DNA of 64,000 bases. Source: Caproicibacter sp002399225. Its GTDB lineage: Bacteria > Bacillota > Clostridia > Oscillospirales > Acutalibacteraceae. The stretch lies in contig DAIOKN010000008.1 of assembly GCA_036756705.1 (NCBI GenBank), positions 1-64,000 of the forward strand. The letters are read 5' to 3'. A program made the translations under genes and the position numbers. Positions within the stretch are counted from its first letter, which is position 1; each line of letters begins with the position of its first letter. This document shows, in pieces, positions 9,300 through 18,042 of the stretch. Under the pieces are notes generated by a model, which was given only the letters and a program-made list of their open reading frames with translations, was not told the origin of the DNA and ran no database searches.

Positions 9300-10985
9300 G
9301 TGATTAATGGAATTGATTTGAAAAATGCCATCATATCCGGTGCCAATAATATAGTCCGCTATAAAACACAAATTGATGAACTCAACATTTTTCCGGTTCC
9401 GGACGGGGACACTGGAACCAATATGTCGATGACCATTGGTTCCAGTGCAGCGGAACTTGCGAAAACCGATTCCAATTCTGCCGGTGAAATCGCAAAGATT
9501 GCTTCCAGCGCTCTTCTCCGCGGTGCCCGGGGCAATTCCGGAGTCATTCTTTCCCTTCTGTTCCGCGGATTTGCAAAAGGTGTGGAAGGAATGGAGGAAC
9601 TCGGCGGCTCCGACCTGGTTGCAGCGCTCGGCGTCGGGGTAGAAGCCGCTTACAAAGCGGTTATGAAACCGACGGAGGGAACGATTTTGACCGTCGCGCG
9701 GGTCGGCTGTGAAGCTGGCAAAACGGCCGCGCTGGACAACGACGATCCCATCGTTGTGTGGGAAGCTGTCTGCAAGGGCGCAAACGAAGCGCTCGAAAAG
9801 ACGCCGGAACTTCTCCCCGTGCTGAAGCGGGCGGGCGTGGTCGACGCCGGCGGCAAAGGCCTGTGCTATATTTTTGAGGGAATGCTAAGCGTTTTCCGCG
9901 ATCATACCATTATTTCCAGCGAAACCGAGGAATCGGAGAGCGGCTCTGAGGGCGGCAAAGCACAGGAAGATGATTTTTTCCGCAACGCGGCCGCCGAATT
10001 TGACACGGTTATCAACTTCACCTACTGTACGCAGTTCATGGTCGGGCGCTCCCAAGACTGCAAAAAGGACCCGCAGGAACTGCGGGCTTTTTTGGAAACG
10101 ATCGGCGACTGCGTCCTGGTCGTGAACGACGAAGAAGTTATCAAGGTACATGTGCATACGGAAAATCCTGGCAAAGCGCTGGAAGCCGGCCTAGAATACG
10201 GCCAACTTTTAACGGTTAAGATCGACAACATGAAAGAGCAGCACCGGCAAAATGCGGAGAAAAACGAAGCAGCCAAAGAAAAAGCCCCCGCTCCCCCGGA
10301 ACCGCAGGAGCCGAAAGAAGAAGTCGGCTTTGTTGCGGTTGCAGCGGGAGACGGTTTAAAAACGCTGTTTACGGATCTCGGCTGCGCGCAGGTTGTCAGC
10401 GGGGGCCAGACCATGAACCCCAGCACTGAAAATCTGATGGAGGCCGTCCTCGCCACACCGGCCAAAACCGTCATTATCCTGCCAAACAACAAAAACATCG
10501 TTATGGCGGCGGAGCAGACGATTCCCCTGGTGAAAGACCGTAAGGTGATCGTGCTGCCGACCCGCACCATCCCGCAGGGGCTTTCCGCCCTGCTGGCCTA
10601 CAATCCGGATGCAAGCGTCGAAGTTAACACCGTCGGTATGATGGAAGCCGCTTCCGGCGTTCAGACCGGCACAGTTACTTTTGCGGCGCGGGATTCCGAA
10701 TTCGGCGGCAAGCGGATCCACGAGGGCGACACGCTGGGGCTGATCAACGGCAAGCTGATGCTGATCGAGAAGAATAAAGACGCCGTGCACGTCTGCACCA
10801 GACTGACTCGTTCTATGGTCAGCCGCGGCACTTCATTCATCACGTTGATCTACGGCGCGGATGTAACCGAAGAAATGGCCAATGAAGCGTGCAGCCGCAT
10901 TAAAGCCAAGGTCAGCAAAGAGATTGAGATCACCCTGGTCAACGGCGGGCAGCCGATTTATTACTTCATCGTTTCCGTAGAATAA
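9300..10985 (+). CDS. fakA: Fatty acid kinase subunit A (YloV, DAK2 domain)
   Basis: This 561-residue protein is the ATP-binding subunit of fatty acid kinase. It phosphorylates fatty acids presented by a separate FakB (DegV-type) protein, for use in phospholipid synthesis. The N-terminal DhaL/DAK2 domain has the nucleotide and Mg motif PVPDGDTGTNM at residues 32-42 and the RGARGNSGVI segment near 75-84. A middle domain and a C-terminal DegV-like domain follow, joined by a charged Ala/Glu/Pro-rich linker near residues 315-340. The start is a GTG. The small Asp23 gene that often precedes fakA is absent here; recG follows 48 bases later, as in many Firmicutes. Confidence 0.93.
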   Translation: MINGIDLKNAIISGANNIVRYKTQIDELNIFPVPDGDTGTNMSMTIGSSAAELAKTDSNSAGEIAKIASSALLRGARGNSGVILSLLFRGFAKGVEGMEELGGSDLVAALGVGVEAAYKAVMKPTEGTILTVARVGCEAGKTAALDNDDPIVVWEAVCKGANEALEKTPELLPVLKRAGVVDAGGKGLCYIFEGMLSVFRDHTIISSETEESESGSEGGKAQEDDFFRNAAAEFDTVINFTYCTQFMVGRSQDCKKDPQELRAFLETIGDCVLVVNDEEVIKVHVHTENPGKALEAGLEYGQLLTVKIDNMKEQHRQNAEKNEAAKEKAPAPPEPQEPKEEVGFVAVAAGDGLKTLFTDLGCAQVVSGGQTMNPSTENLMEAVLATPAKTVIILPNNKNIVMAAEQTIPLVKDRKVIVLPTRTIPQGLSALLAYNPDASVEVNTVGMMEAASGVQTGTVTFAARDSEFGGKRIHEGDTLGLINGKLMLIEKNKDAVHVCTRLTRSMVSRGTSFITLIYGADVTEEMANEACSRIKAKVSKEIEITLVNGGQPIYYFIVSVE

Positions 10986-11033
10986 GCGCCATGTCCGCCT
11001 GGAAAAACAAAAGAACGGTTTGCAGGTGGTAAA

Positions 11034-13064
11034 ATGGCCAGTTTATACAGGCAGGAAATTCAAACCCTGAAAGGCGTCGGCAAACGGCGCGCCGAGTTCT
11101 TCCGAAAACTCGGCGTGCCGTCGGTCGGCGCTTTGCTGCGTCTGTACCCCCGCGCCTATGAAGACCTGAGCCGTTCCTGCTCCATCCGCACGGCTCCGCT
11201 TGACACCGTCTGCGCCGTGCGCGCGACCGTTGAACAGGCACCCAGAGAAGCGCGCATTCGCGGAGGGATGACCCTTTACAAAGCGCGCGCCGATGACGGC
11301 GAAACCAGCATGGAACTAACCTTCTTCAACAATCGTTATGTGATGAATCTGCTCCGACGGGGGGAAGAATATCTCTTTTACGGCAAAATCACCGCCAAAT
11401 ACCGCAAACGGGAAATGGTAGCGCCGGAGTTTTACCCCGTTGCTTCCTGCCCGCCGATCCTGCCCGTTTACCGAACCACCAGCGGGCTTTCCAGCCGCAT
11501 GATCGGCAATGCGGTGCGCGAGGCACTCCGGCTGCTCCCAGAACCGATGCGGGACCCGATTCCCCAGCTCCTGCGCGAAAGGGAGTCCCTCTGCGGGCTG
11601 GATTTCGCCCTGCGGAACATCCATTTTCCCGCCGACCCGGAATCCCTGAAGCTTGCCCGCGCACGGCTGATTTTCGAAGAGCTGCTCGTGCTGCAGCTCG
11701 GGCTTTTAAAGCTGCGCGGCCGCAGCCGCTCCCAAAGCCGTTTTCAGCTTCAAAGCGACCGGGCCGATGAGTTTTATCGTCTTCTTCCGTTTACGCCCAC
11801 AGCGGCCCAGAAAAGGGCGGTACGGGAGGCCATGGCGGACATGCGCGGCGGCTTCCCGATGAACCGGCTGATCCAGGGGGACGTCGGCTCCGGCAAGACG
11901 GCCGTCGCGGCGGCTCTCTGCCATTCCGCCGTGAAAAACGGCATGCAGGCGGCGCTGATGGCTCCGACGGAAATCCTTGCGCGGCAGCATCTGCAAACTT
12001 TTACGTCTCTGCTGGCTCCGGCGGGCATCCGGGTTGCCCTCTTGACCGGTTCCCTGCCGGCTGCCGAAAGGCGCAGGCTGTGCGGTGCCCTCGCCGCCGG
12101 AGAAATCGACCTGCTGATCGGCACCCATGCGCTGATTTCGGAAGATGTCAAATTTCAGCGGCTCGGTCTTGTCATTACGGATGAACAGCACCGGTTCGGG
12201 GTAGCCCAGCGGGCGGCGCTTGCCGCCAAAGGAGACCGTCCCCACATGCTGGTGATGAGCGCTACGCCGATTCCGCGCACGCTTGCCCTGATGATTTATG
12301 GAGATCTGGACCTTTCCGTTCTCGACGAGATGCCGCCCGGCCGGCAGAAAACCTCAACCTATGCCGTGACGCCGGCATACCGGCCGCGGGTGTTTGCCTT
12401 CCTTCGCAGCCAGGTACACAAAAAGCGGCAGTGCTATATCATCTGCCCAATGATCGATGAAAGCGGCAGCGACATGGCCAGTGTGAAGGTCTATGCCCAA
12501 CAGCTGAAAAGCAAATGGCTGCCGGATTGCCGAATCGGCACGCTGCACGGAAAAATGAAGGCAAAAGAAAAAGAGGCGGTGATGGACTTATTCGCGGAGG
12601 GAAAAATCGATGTCCTGGTTTCCACCACCGTAGTGGAAGTCGGCGTGGACGTACCGAACGCAACCGTCATGCTGATTGAAAACGCGGAACGGTACGGCCT
12701 TTCCCAGCTGCACCAGCTTCGCGGGCGCATCGGCCGCGGGACACAGGCTTCCACCTGCATCCTGATCTCCGACTCGCGAAGCGGAGAAGCGGCCGCCCGC
12801 CTGAAAATTCTCTGCACCACTTCCGACGGGTTCCGCATTGCGGACGAGGATTTAAAGCTGCGGGGCCCCGGGGACTTCTTCGGCAACCGGCAGCATGGGC
12901 TCCCCGCTTTAAAAATTGCGGATATGATGGCGGACATGGCGCCCCTGCAAAGGGCCCAGGCGGCCGCTAAGGCTCTGTTTTCTCAAGACCCGGATCTGTC
13001 TCTGCCAAAACACAAGGGGCTGCGGGCCGAAGTGCGGCAGCTCTTTCAAAACTGGACGGATTAG
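11034..13064 (+). CDS. recG: ATP-dependent DNA helicase RecG
   Basis: A 676-residue superfamily 2 helicase that remodels stalled replication forks and Holliday junctions. An N-terminal wedge/OB domain (about residues 1-200) recognises branched DNA. The Walker A motif GDVGSGKT is near residues 281-288, the Walker B box DEQHRFG near 383-389, and SATPIPRTL marks motif III. The helicase C domain carries VSTTVVEVGVDVPNA and the arginine-finger segment QLRGRIGRG, followed by the RecG C-terminal region with LKLRGPGDFFG. Length is normal. It is probably co-transcribed with fakA. The stop codon lies in the first arm of the terminator. Confidence 0.97.
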   Translation: MASLYRQEIQTLKGVGKRRAEFFRKLGVPSVGALLRLYPRAYEDLSRSCSIRTAPLDTVCAVRATVEQAPREARIRGGMTLYKARADDGETSMELTFFNNRYVMNLLRRGEEYLFYGKITAKYRKREMVAPEFYPVASCPPILPVYRTTSGLSSRMIGNAVREALRLLPEPMRDPIPQLLRERESLCGLDFALRNIHFPADPESLKLARARLIFEELLVLQLGLLKLRGRSRSQSRFQLQSDRADEFYRLLPFTPTAAQKRAVREAMADMRGGFPMNRLIQGDVGSGKTAVAAALCHSAVKNGMQAALMAPTEILARQHLQTFTSLLAPAGIRVALLTGSLPAAERRRLCGALAAGEIDLLIGTHALISEDVKFQRLGLVITDEQHRFGVAQRAALAAKGDRPHMLVMSATPIPRTLALMIYGDLDLSVLDEMPPGRQKTSTYAVTPAYRPRVFAFLRSQVHKKRQCYIICPMIDESGSDMASVKVYAQQLKSKWLPDCRIGTLHGKMKAKEKEAVMDLFAEGKIDVLVSTTVVEVGVDVPNATVMLIENAERYGLSQLHQLRGRIGRGTQASTCILISDSRSGEAAARLKILCTTSDGFRIADEDLKLRGPGDFFGNRQHGLPALKIADMMADMAPLQRAQAAAKALFSQDPDLSLPKHKGLRAEVRQLFQNWTD

Positions 13065-13103
13065 TCGTAAGGGCAGTTCCTTGGAACTGCCCTTACGACT
13101 TTT
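13063..13103 (+). terminator. Terminator of recG with an 18-bp perfect stem
   Basis: Arms at 13063-13080 and 13083-13100 are exactly complementary with only two bases between them, followed by TTT. The first arm begins inside the recG TAG codon, so terminating ribosomes would overlap the hairpin. Confidence 0.8.
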
Positions 13104-13144
13104 AGCTATTACAGCATTTCCAGTTAATAATGCAATTGGTTTGT

Positions 13145-13177
13145 GTCCATCCCCCCGCCTTCGGCGGGGGGATGGAC
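13145..13177. repeat. Perfect 15-bp inverted repeat with TTC loop
   Basis: GTCCATCCCCCCGCC (13145-13159) and its exact complement (13163-13177) form a very stable hairpin about 40 bases beyond the blaR1-like stop and 45 bases after the recG terminator. Neither side has a T-run. It may serve as a minus-strand terminator or mRNA 3'-end stabiliser. Confidence 0.55.
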
Positions 13178-13216
13178 AATCTTACCTCGCGATCTGAAAA
13201 TGGAATTGCTGTAGGA

Positions 13217-15094
13217 TTACTTCACATCAGGCAGAAGCTGATTGTCATACTGAGATACCGCCCAATCGCCGGGACTTTCCTTTTTGACCGTAATGGATTC
13301 CGTGCGCTGAGAAGTTTTTCCGGAGGAATCCCTCATTTGATACTGAATCCGGTACTGAACGGCATTTGCGGTCTGGTGAATCGGAATCACCGAAGAGCTG
13401 ATGACCGACGTGCCGGAAGATCCGATGACCCAGTTTTGCTTTTGCAGGAGATCGGCTTCCGAGTTGGTCTGCAATTCGGGGGAAAGGCAGGCATAACGGT
13501 AGGCCCCGTTATGCTCTTTCAGCGCTTCCGTCCACCACTGGGCGGTTCCTTCGGCCGTTCTGTTCGGCAACCATGCGGGAGCCGCCCATTCCCAGTCTTT
13601 GTACTGGCCTATGGAATCCGACAAATCCGGGCATCCCAGGTCCAGATCTTCGTGGCGGACCACAAACCAGTTCTGTCCCGACTGCTTGACTGTGATGGTT
13701 TCGGAACCTTTATATTTGGCCCGGGTCGAATCGGTAAACAGATAATTGATTTGGTATTCCGTTCCGGCGGCCGTTTCCTCCTTCTTCTGAACCGTGTAGC
13801 TGGCCACCCAGGGACTGGAACCGCCGACCACAAAGTGGAAATCCTTATAGTTCTGAAAGTCTTTTTTCTTTAAGTCATCGCTCAGGATGGCAAAGCGCGC
13901 CGCTCCGTTCCGCTGCGCCAGCGTATCCGCCCAATACTCTGCCACTTCTTCCCCGGTCTTCGGCATGACGGTGCTTTGCGCGAGGACCGCGGCCGGATTG
14001 GAACTGACATTTTGCGCCGAAGCCTGCTTTGCGCCGGTCAGGCCGGTCAGACCTATCAAAGCAACCAGCAGAACCGATAGAATCATTTTTTTGCGGGAAG
14101 CGGATTTTTGAAAATTCGCGATCATCAGAATTCTCCTTTTCAGTTGTTTTTGATTGATTTTTGTCACCATGCCCACGCTGACCGGCGGCCTGGAAGGAAG
14201 CCTCAGTTCCAGCAGATGGAGGAGCAAATGCCCATAGCTGTTCTGTTCCCCTTCGTAAAGGTGAGAAAGGACCGTTGCGTCACAGGCATTTTCTCCGTCC
14301 TGCCGCATCCGATAAAAGGCATACCAGACGAGCGGATGGAACCAATAAACGGCTTTGAGCAGTGTGGTCACCCAAAGGACGGGAAGATCCTTCCGCTTGT
14401 AATGTGCCATCTCATGAAGCAGAACCTCTTTCAGCTCCGTTTCGCTGAGCCGGCCTTCAAGTTGCACGGGGAGCAGAATCCGCGGGTGCAGAATTCCGCA
14501 CAGGGACGGCGTCCCGACTGCCTCGGACCAGCAGACCGGCAGGTCGGCGGAAAGGGAAAGCAGGGACCGGCATTCTTCGGAAAGCCGCCGGATCTGCAGA
14601 TCCGCCGCGGGAACGGTATTTTTGAATTGTCTTTGAAAGCGCCGGTTCAGAAACAGTATTTTCGCAAGGCAAAAAAGCACGCCGGCCAGCCATACGGCGG
14701 CTAACCCCGATTCAAGGGGCGAAGCGGAAACGCCCGTTTCGGTACTTTTGCCGCTGCTTTGGAAAATCGGTTTGACAGGCTGCGTTTTCTTTTGTCCGGT
14801 TTCAGCCGAACGGCCGGCCGTTTTCTGGACACGGGAGCCTGAATTCAGGGAAGAAGAGGTCCCGCCTTCGAGCAAATTCACCGCCGGTGAGATGAGATTC
14901 AGCGCGCTTGCGGGGCTTTGCGGCGCATAGGGAACGAGAAGCCGGAGAATCAGAAGAAACCAGATGCCGTAATGAAAGGCCGCGCTTAGCCGGCGGCCGA
15001 ATATTTTTTTCACGGTCAGAATCAGAGCAATCAGTACGCAGCCCGGTACGGCCGCCGCCAGAACCCACCGGAAAATCAGCGTCAGTGCCCGCAT
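13217..15094 (-). CDS. BlaR1/MecR1-like M56 sensor metalloprotease with duplicated sensor
   Basis: The product (625 residues) is a membrane zinc protease of peptidase family M56 that would cleave its BlaI partner on sensing a signal. The N-terminal half has four probable membrane helices (near residues 8-28, 41-58, 131-150 and 332-352). The catalytic HEMAH is at 227-231, followed by a conserved YWFHPLVWY segment. In place of the penicillin-binding domain with STxK of classical BlaR1, the extracellular part from about residue 375 holds two similar units of about 110 residues (EVAEYWADTLAQRNGAARFA and TAQWWTEALKEHNGAYRYA). The signal is therefore unlikely to be a covalently bound beta-lactam. 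It overlaps the regulator gene by 13 bases. Confidence 0.85.
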   Translation of the reverse strand: MRALTLIFRWVLAAAVPGCVLIALILTVKKIFGRRLSAAFHYGIWFLLILRLLVPYAPQSPASALNLISPAVNLLEGGTSSSLNSGSRVQKTAGRSAETGQKKTQPVKPIFQSSGKSTETGVSASPLESGLAAVWLAGVLFCLAKILFLNRRFQRQFKNTVPAADLQIRRLSEECRSLLSLSADLPVCWSEAVGTPSLCGILHPRILLPVQLEGRLSETELKEVLLHEMAHYKRKDLPVLWVTTLLKAVYWFHPLVWYAFYRMRQDGENACDATVLSHLYEGEQNSYGHLLLHLLELRLPSRPPVSVGMVTKINQKQLKRRILMIANFQKSASRKKMILSVLLVALIGLTGLTGAKQASAQNVSSNPAAVLAQSTVMPKTGEEVAEYWADTLAQRNGAARFAILSDDLKKKDFQNYKDFHFVVGGSSPWVASYTVQKKEETAAGTEYQINYLFTDSTRAKYKGSETITVKQSGQNWFVVRHEDLDLGCPDLSDSIGQYKDWEWAAPAWLPNRTAEGTAQWWTEALKEHNGAYRYACLSPELQTNSEADLLQKQNWVIGSSGTSVISSSVIPIHQTANAVQYRIQYQMRDSSGKTSQRTESITVKKESPGDWAVSQYDNQLLPDVK

Positions 15095-15495
15095 GGCCCT
15101 TCCTTCTTTCCGCCGCGGCCGTTTTGGTCTAGAATTTTTTTCAGATCATCAATCTCTTCCGAGGAAAGGCTTCCCTCTTCGACAATATTGGCCAGCATCA
15201 GGCTCAGGGAACCGTCGTAAACCCGCTGCAAAAAAGATTTTCGCTCTTCCCTCTGATATCGTCTCTGGGAAACGAGCGGAATACAAAGATTTGGGGAAAC
15301 TGTTTTGTCAATTCGGAGCATCTCCTTTTTCGCCAGGCGGTTGATCAGGGTGTAAATGGTGTTGTCTTTCCATCCTGTCACGGGTTTCAGCCGTCTGACA
15401 ACTTCAGCGGAAGAAACGGTGCCGCTTTCCCAGATAACCTTCATGACTTTCCATTCGGACTCGGAAATTTTCACTTTATGATTTGACTGTGCCAT
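15082..15495 (-). CDS. BlaI/MecI-family repressor
   Basis: A 137-residue penicillinase-repressor-type winged-helix protein. The N-terminal DNA-binding domain includes ISESEWKVMKVIWE and the recognition helix near GWKDNTIYTLINRLAKKEM. A C-terminal dimerisation region with FLQRVYDGSLSLMLANIVE follows, where BlaR1-type proteases usually cut. The ATG at 15495 is preferred because GAGGTGG sits about 5 bases upstream; a GTG at 15504 would overlap that site. Two TACA-N2-TGTA dyads in the promoter indicate autorepression. It is translationally coupled to the M56 protease gene. Confidence 0.92.
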   Translation of the reverse strand: MAQSNHKVKISESEWKVMKVIWESGTVSSAEVVRRLKPVTGWKDNTIYTLINRLAKKEMLRIDKTVSPNLCIPLVSQRRYQREERKSFLQRVYDGSLSLMLANIVEEGSLSSEEIDDLKKILDQNGRGGKKEGPCGH

Positions 15496-15511
15496 AGGAA
15501 CCACCTCATTC

Positions 15512-15567
15512 TACAAGTGTAGATGATCTAATGCATTCATACTACATCTGTAGAGCTTCCGAGTCAA
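15512..15567 (-). promoter_or_regulatory. BlaI-type operators and promoter
   Basis: On the minus strand TTGACT (complement of 15562-15567), 17 bases and TAGTAT (complement of 15539-15544) form the promoter. A TACA-N2-TGTA dyad at 15543-15552 overlaps the -10 end. A second dyad at 15512-15521 lies just downstream of the start point. TACAnnTGTA is the established core of BlaI/MecI operators, so the pair regulates itself. Confidence 0.85.
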
Positions 15568-15707
15568 TGAGAATAACAAAACTGTAACGGTTTCTTTTTC
15601 ACCTGATCTTTCTGAATTCTTCGCAGGCTGCGATAGGTTTTCTTTCTCTGCTGCGAATTGTTAGATGAGCGCGCTTAAAAAACAGGAACAGTTGGAAAGG
15701 AGAAAAC

Positions 15708-16271
15708 ATGTTTGATGTCCATCAAATCAACAGCGACAACTTTATCGGGCGGCTGAAAGCCCGGGACGAGAAGGCGCTGGAGTATGTGATTGACTCTTAT
15801 GGGGGCATGATACAGTCCATCGTACATCGACGACTCTCTGCTTTTTCGGAGCAGTGGGATGACTGTGAAAATGAGATTCTTCTCGCCGTCTGGAACGAAA
15901 TCGGCCACTTTGACCCTACAAAAAGCAGCTTTAAATCCTGGCTGGCGGCGGTCTGCCGCTACAAGGCGATTGACTGCCTGCGCCGGTCTGCGAAGTATCA
16001 AACCGAGCTGCCCTTCCCGGCAGACAAGGAGAACGCTCCGCTTGCCGACGGCCCTGAAACCGCCTGTGAGGTTCGGGAAGCGGTTCAGGATTTGCTCAAA
16101 GATTTGCCGGAAGAGGAACAGAAGCTGTTCTGGGACTGTTATGTCCGGCAGGAATCCACCGAACAGCTTGCACGGGACCGGAAGATCAGAGTATCCGCTC
16201 TGTACAACCGCCTGTCCCGCGGAAAAAAGAAACTGAGGCAGAGCCATATAAGGGAGGTTAAGCCATTATGA
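15708..16271 (+). CDS. ECF-like sigma-70-family RNA polymerase sigma factor
   Basis: This 187-residue sigma factor has only regions 2 and 4. Region 2 spans about residues 15-95 (LKARDEKALEYVIDSYGG to SFKSWLAAVCRYKAIDCLRR). Region 4 spans about 120-175 (LKDLPEEEQKLFWDCYV and the helix-turn-helix near VSALYNRLSRGKKKLRQ). AAAGGAG precedes the ATG at good distance. The stop codon overlaps the start of the downstream membrane protein (ATGA at 16268-16271), the usual coupling of a sigma factor to its anti-sigma factor. The regulon cannot be told from this window. Confidence 0.88.
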   Translation: MFDVHQINSDNFIGRLKARDEKALEYVIDSYGGMIQSIVHRRLSAFSEQWDDCENEILLAVWNEIGHFDPTKSSFKSWLAAVCRYKAIDCLRRSAKYQTELPFPADKENAPLADGPETACEVREAVQDLLKDLPEEEQKLFWDCYVRQESTEQLARDRKIRVSALYNRLSRGKKKLRQSHIREVKPL

Positions 16272-17074
16272 AAAGCATTTACGATTTATTAAACGATGTC
16301 CACAGCAATGCCATAGACGAGGAAAATCCGCCGCTGAGCCGTGCGGAAAGGGCAAAGATGAAGCGGAATTTCCGGCAGTCGGTTGGGTCAGCCAAAAGAT
16401 CGACCGCCCGCTGGACGGCCGTCGCAGCCTGTGCGGTCTGTCTGATCGGGTTTTCACAGACAGCTTTTGCCAAGACCGCGATCAACGGAATCCTCCAGAA
16501 AATCAATCTGGGACACAATGTTATCATCCAGGAGGACCCGAACGCAACGCCGGCAAAGCCAAAGATCTATGATAAAAACGGCAACCTGATCACCAACATA
16601 CCAAAGGGTAAGAGTATCACCATCTACGACGCCAACGGAAAGGAACTCGGCACAATGTCCAACGGGGACAAGAGCGACAACCGCGTCACTGAAAAGGACC
16701 TGAGCAAAGCGGTGCAAAAGCTTTCCTTCAAACCTCTCCTGCCCGCGGCAGTCCCTTCCGGTTATTCCTTCGACTGCGTGAAGTTATATCCGGATGACAA
16801 AGGAAAAATCGACGGCGATTACGCCGACTTCTATTACACCAACGGCAGCAAAAAAATTTTTGTGCAGGAAAGGCGGAACACGCAGGCAACAGCCACGGAA
16901 ACCGGCGGCACAGCGGTAAAGGTGCTGGATATCAACGGGCATAAAGCCGCCCTGGTCGACGGGGATACGCTCGAATGGGAGACAAACGATGCCAGCGTCT
17001 ATATCACTACCCAGAAAAATCTTTCCGAAGAGCAGTTGATCTCTTTCGCAAAGTCTTTTCAGGTATCTAAATAA
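16268..17074 (+). CDS. Probable anti-sigma factor with DUF4367-like domain
   Basis: A 268-residue protein with a cytoplasmic N-terminus of about 45 residues, one membrane helix near residues 47-68 and a large extracellular part. The outer region includes a short beta-rich section (YDKNGNLITNIPKGKSI, YDANGKELGTM). It ends in a DUF4367-like domain with AVPSGYSFD and the closing ITTQKNLSEEQLISFAKSF. Proteins of this form often sit directly after an ECF sigma gene in Clostridia and hold it at the membrane. The 4-base overlap with the sigma gene supports that role; direct binding is inferred. Confidence 0.75.
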   Translation: MKSIYDLLNDVHSNAIDEENPPLSRAERAKMKRNFRQSVGSAKRSTARWTAVAACAVCLIGFSQTAFAKTAINGILQKINLGHNVIIQEDPNATPAKPKIYDKNGNLITNIPKGKSITIYDANGKELGTMSNGDKSDNRVTEKDLSKAVQKLSFKPLLPAAVPSGYSFDCVKLYPDDKGKIDGDYADFYYTNGSKKIFVQERRNTQATATETGGTAVKVLDINGHKAALVDGDTLEWETNDASVYITTQKNLSEEQLISFAKSFQVSK

Positions 17075-17117
17075 GAAAATCGGCCAAAAACTGCGGCCCG
17101 TTTCAGGGCAGCAAAAA

Positions 17118-17152
17118 GGCTCCGTTTTCCACAGCAGGCGGAAGACGGAGCC
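17118..17152. terminator. Bidirectional terminator, 13-bp stem
   Basis: Arms at 17118-17130 and 17140-17152 pair over 13 positions with one G-U. A-rich flanking before and ACTTTTATTTTTT after would supply U-tracts in both directions between two convergent units. Confidence 0.75.
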
Positions 17153-17156
17153 ACTT

Positions 17157-17855
17157 TTATTTTTTAAAATGATGTTTGGAAGGAGTTTCCCAGGCCGGAA
17201 GGATCTGCTGAAACAGTGCATAATCTTTAAAGGTAACCTTGCGGTCGATATGCAAAGAGCCAAAGAACCACTTTTCATAGTGGATTTGCTTTGTAATCTG
17301 CTCGAAGAACGCTTCCAGCTGGTTTTTCCACTCATTGTGCGGCTCCACCAGGTCGGAGCAAACTTTGGGCGGCGGAGAGTGGGTGACAATATAGTCTACC
17401 TGCCTTCCGGCAGCCTTCAGATTATCGGCGCCCTCCCGCATCTCTTCCAGGGTTGGCATTTCCCGCGCCCACCATTTTCCGGCCGCCATGCGGTACTGTT
17501 TTTCAGAGCTTTCTCCGCCTCCGAAGGTGAAAATTTTCTTCCCCTCTATTTCATAAATCTGGCCGCGCAGCAAATAATACAGGTTTCCGCTGATCTGCCT
17601 GGCTTTTCCGCCGTTCCACTGCGAAACCGGGTACTGTTCAAGCAGGTCAAAATTTTCATGCGTGCCGTCCACAAACAGAATCTGATATTTCTTTTTGCCC
17701 AGTTTTTTTAAAATCTTATCCTCTGCCGGTCCTCCATCCCAGATAAATCCAAAGTCTCCACAGACAATCAGTGTATCCCCCGCCTTCAGCCTACGCACCT
17801 GAGCAGAGTCAAAACGGTCCAGCTCCCCATGTGTGTCGGCGGTCAGATAAATCAT
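17157..17855 (-). CDS. Calcineurin-like metallophosphoesterase
   Basis: The 232-residue product carries the metallophosphoesterase motifs in order: LTADTHGELDRF (residues 4-15), CGDFGFIWDGG near 32-42, VDGTHENFDLL near 62-72 (the GNHE position is read as GTHEN), THSPPP near 158-163 and GSLHID near 200-205. It is a small cytosolic phosphatase of unknown substrate, possibly a nucleotide or phosphoprotein. GGGGGAAAG precedes the ATG. It stands alone and converges on the anti-sigma gene. Confidence 0.85.
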   Translation of the reverse strand: MIYLTADTHGELDRFDSAQVRRLKAGDTLIVCGDFGFIWDGGPAEDKILKKLGKKKYQILFVDGTHENFDLLEQYPVSQWNGGKARQISGNLYYLLRGQIYEIEGKKIFTFGGGESSEKQYRMAAGKWWAREMPTLEEMREGADNLKAAGRQVDYIVTHSPPPKVCSDLVEPHNEWKNQLEAFFEQITKQIHYEKWFFGSLHIDRKVTFKDYALFQQILPAWETPSKHHFKK

Positions 17856-18042
17856 ATTTGCTTTCCCCCATTAAGCCCGATTCCGAAGGTTCCCTGCAAA
17901 TTCATTCTATGAAGCGTTTTTGTCAGATAATCCTTTATCTTTTCGGAAATGGCTGGTATACTTATAGAAAGATTTTCTGAAACGAAGCGCCGACTTCTCG
18001 TCGTCGGCTTTATTATCATATCACATCGGAGGCAAAATTTCC

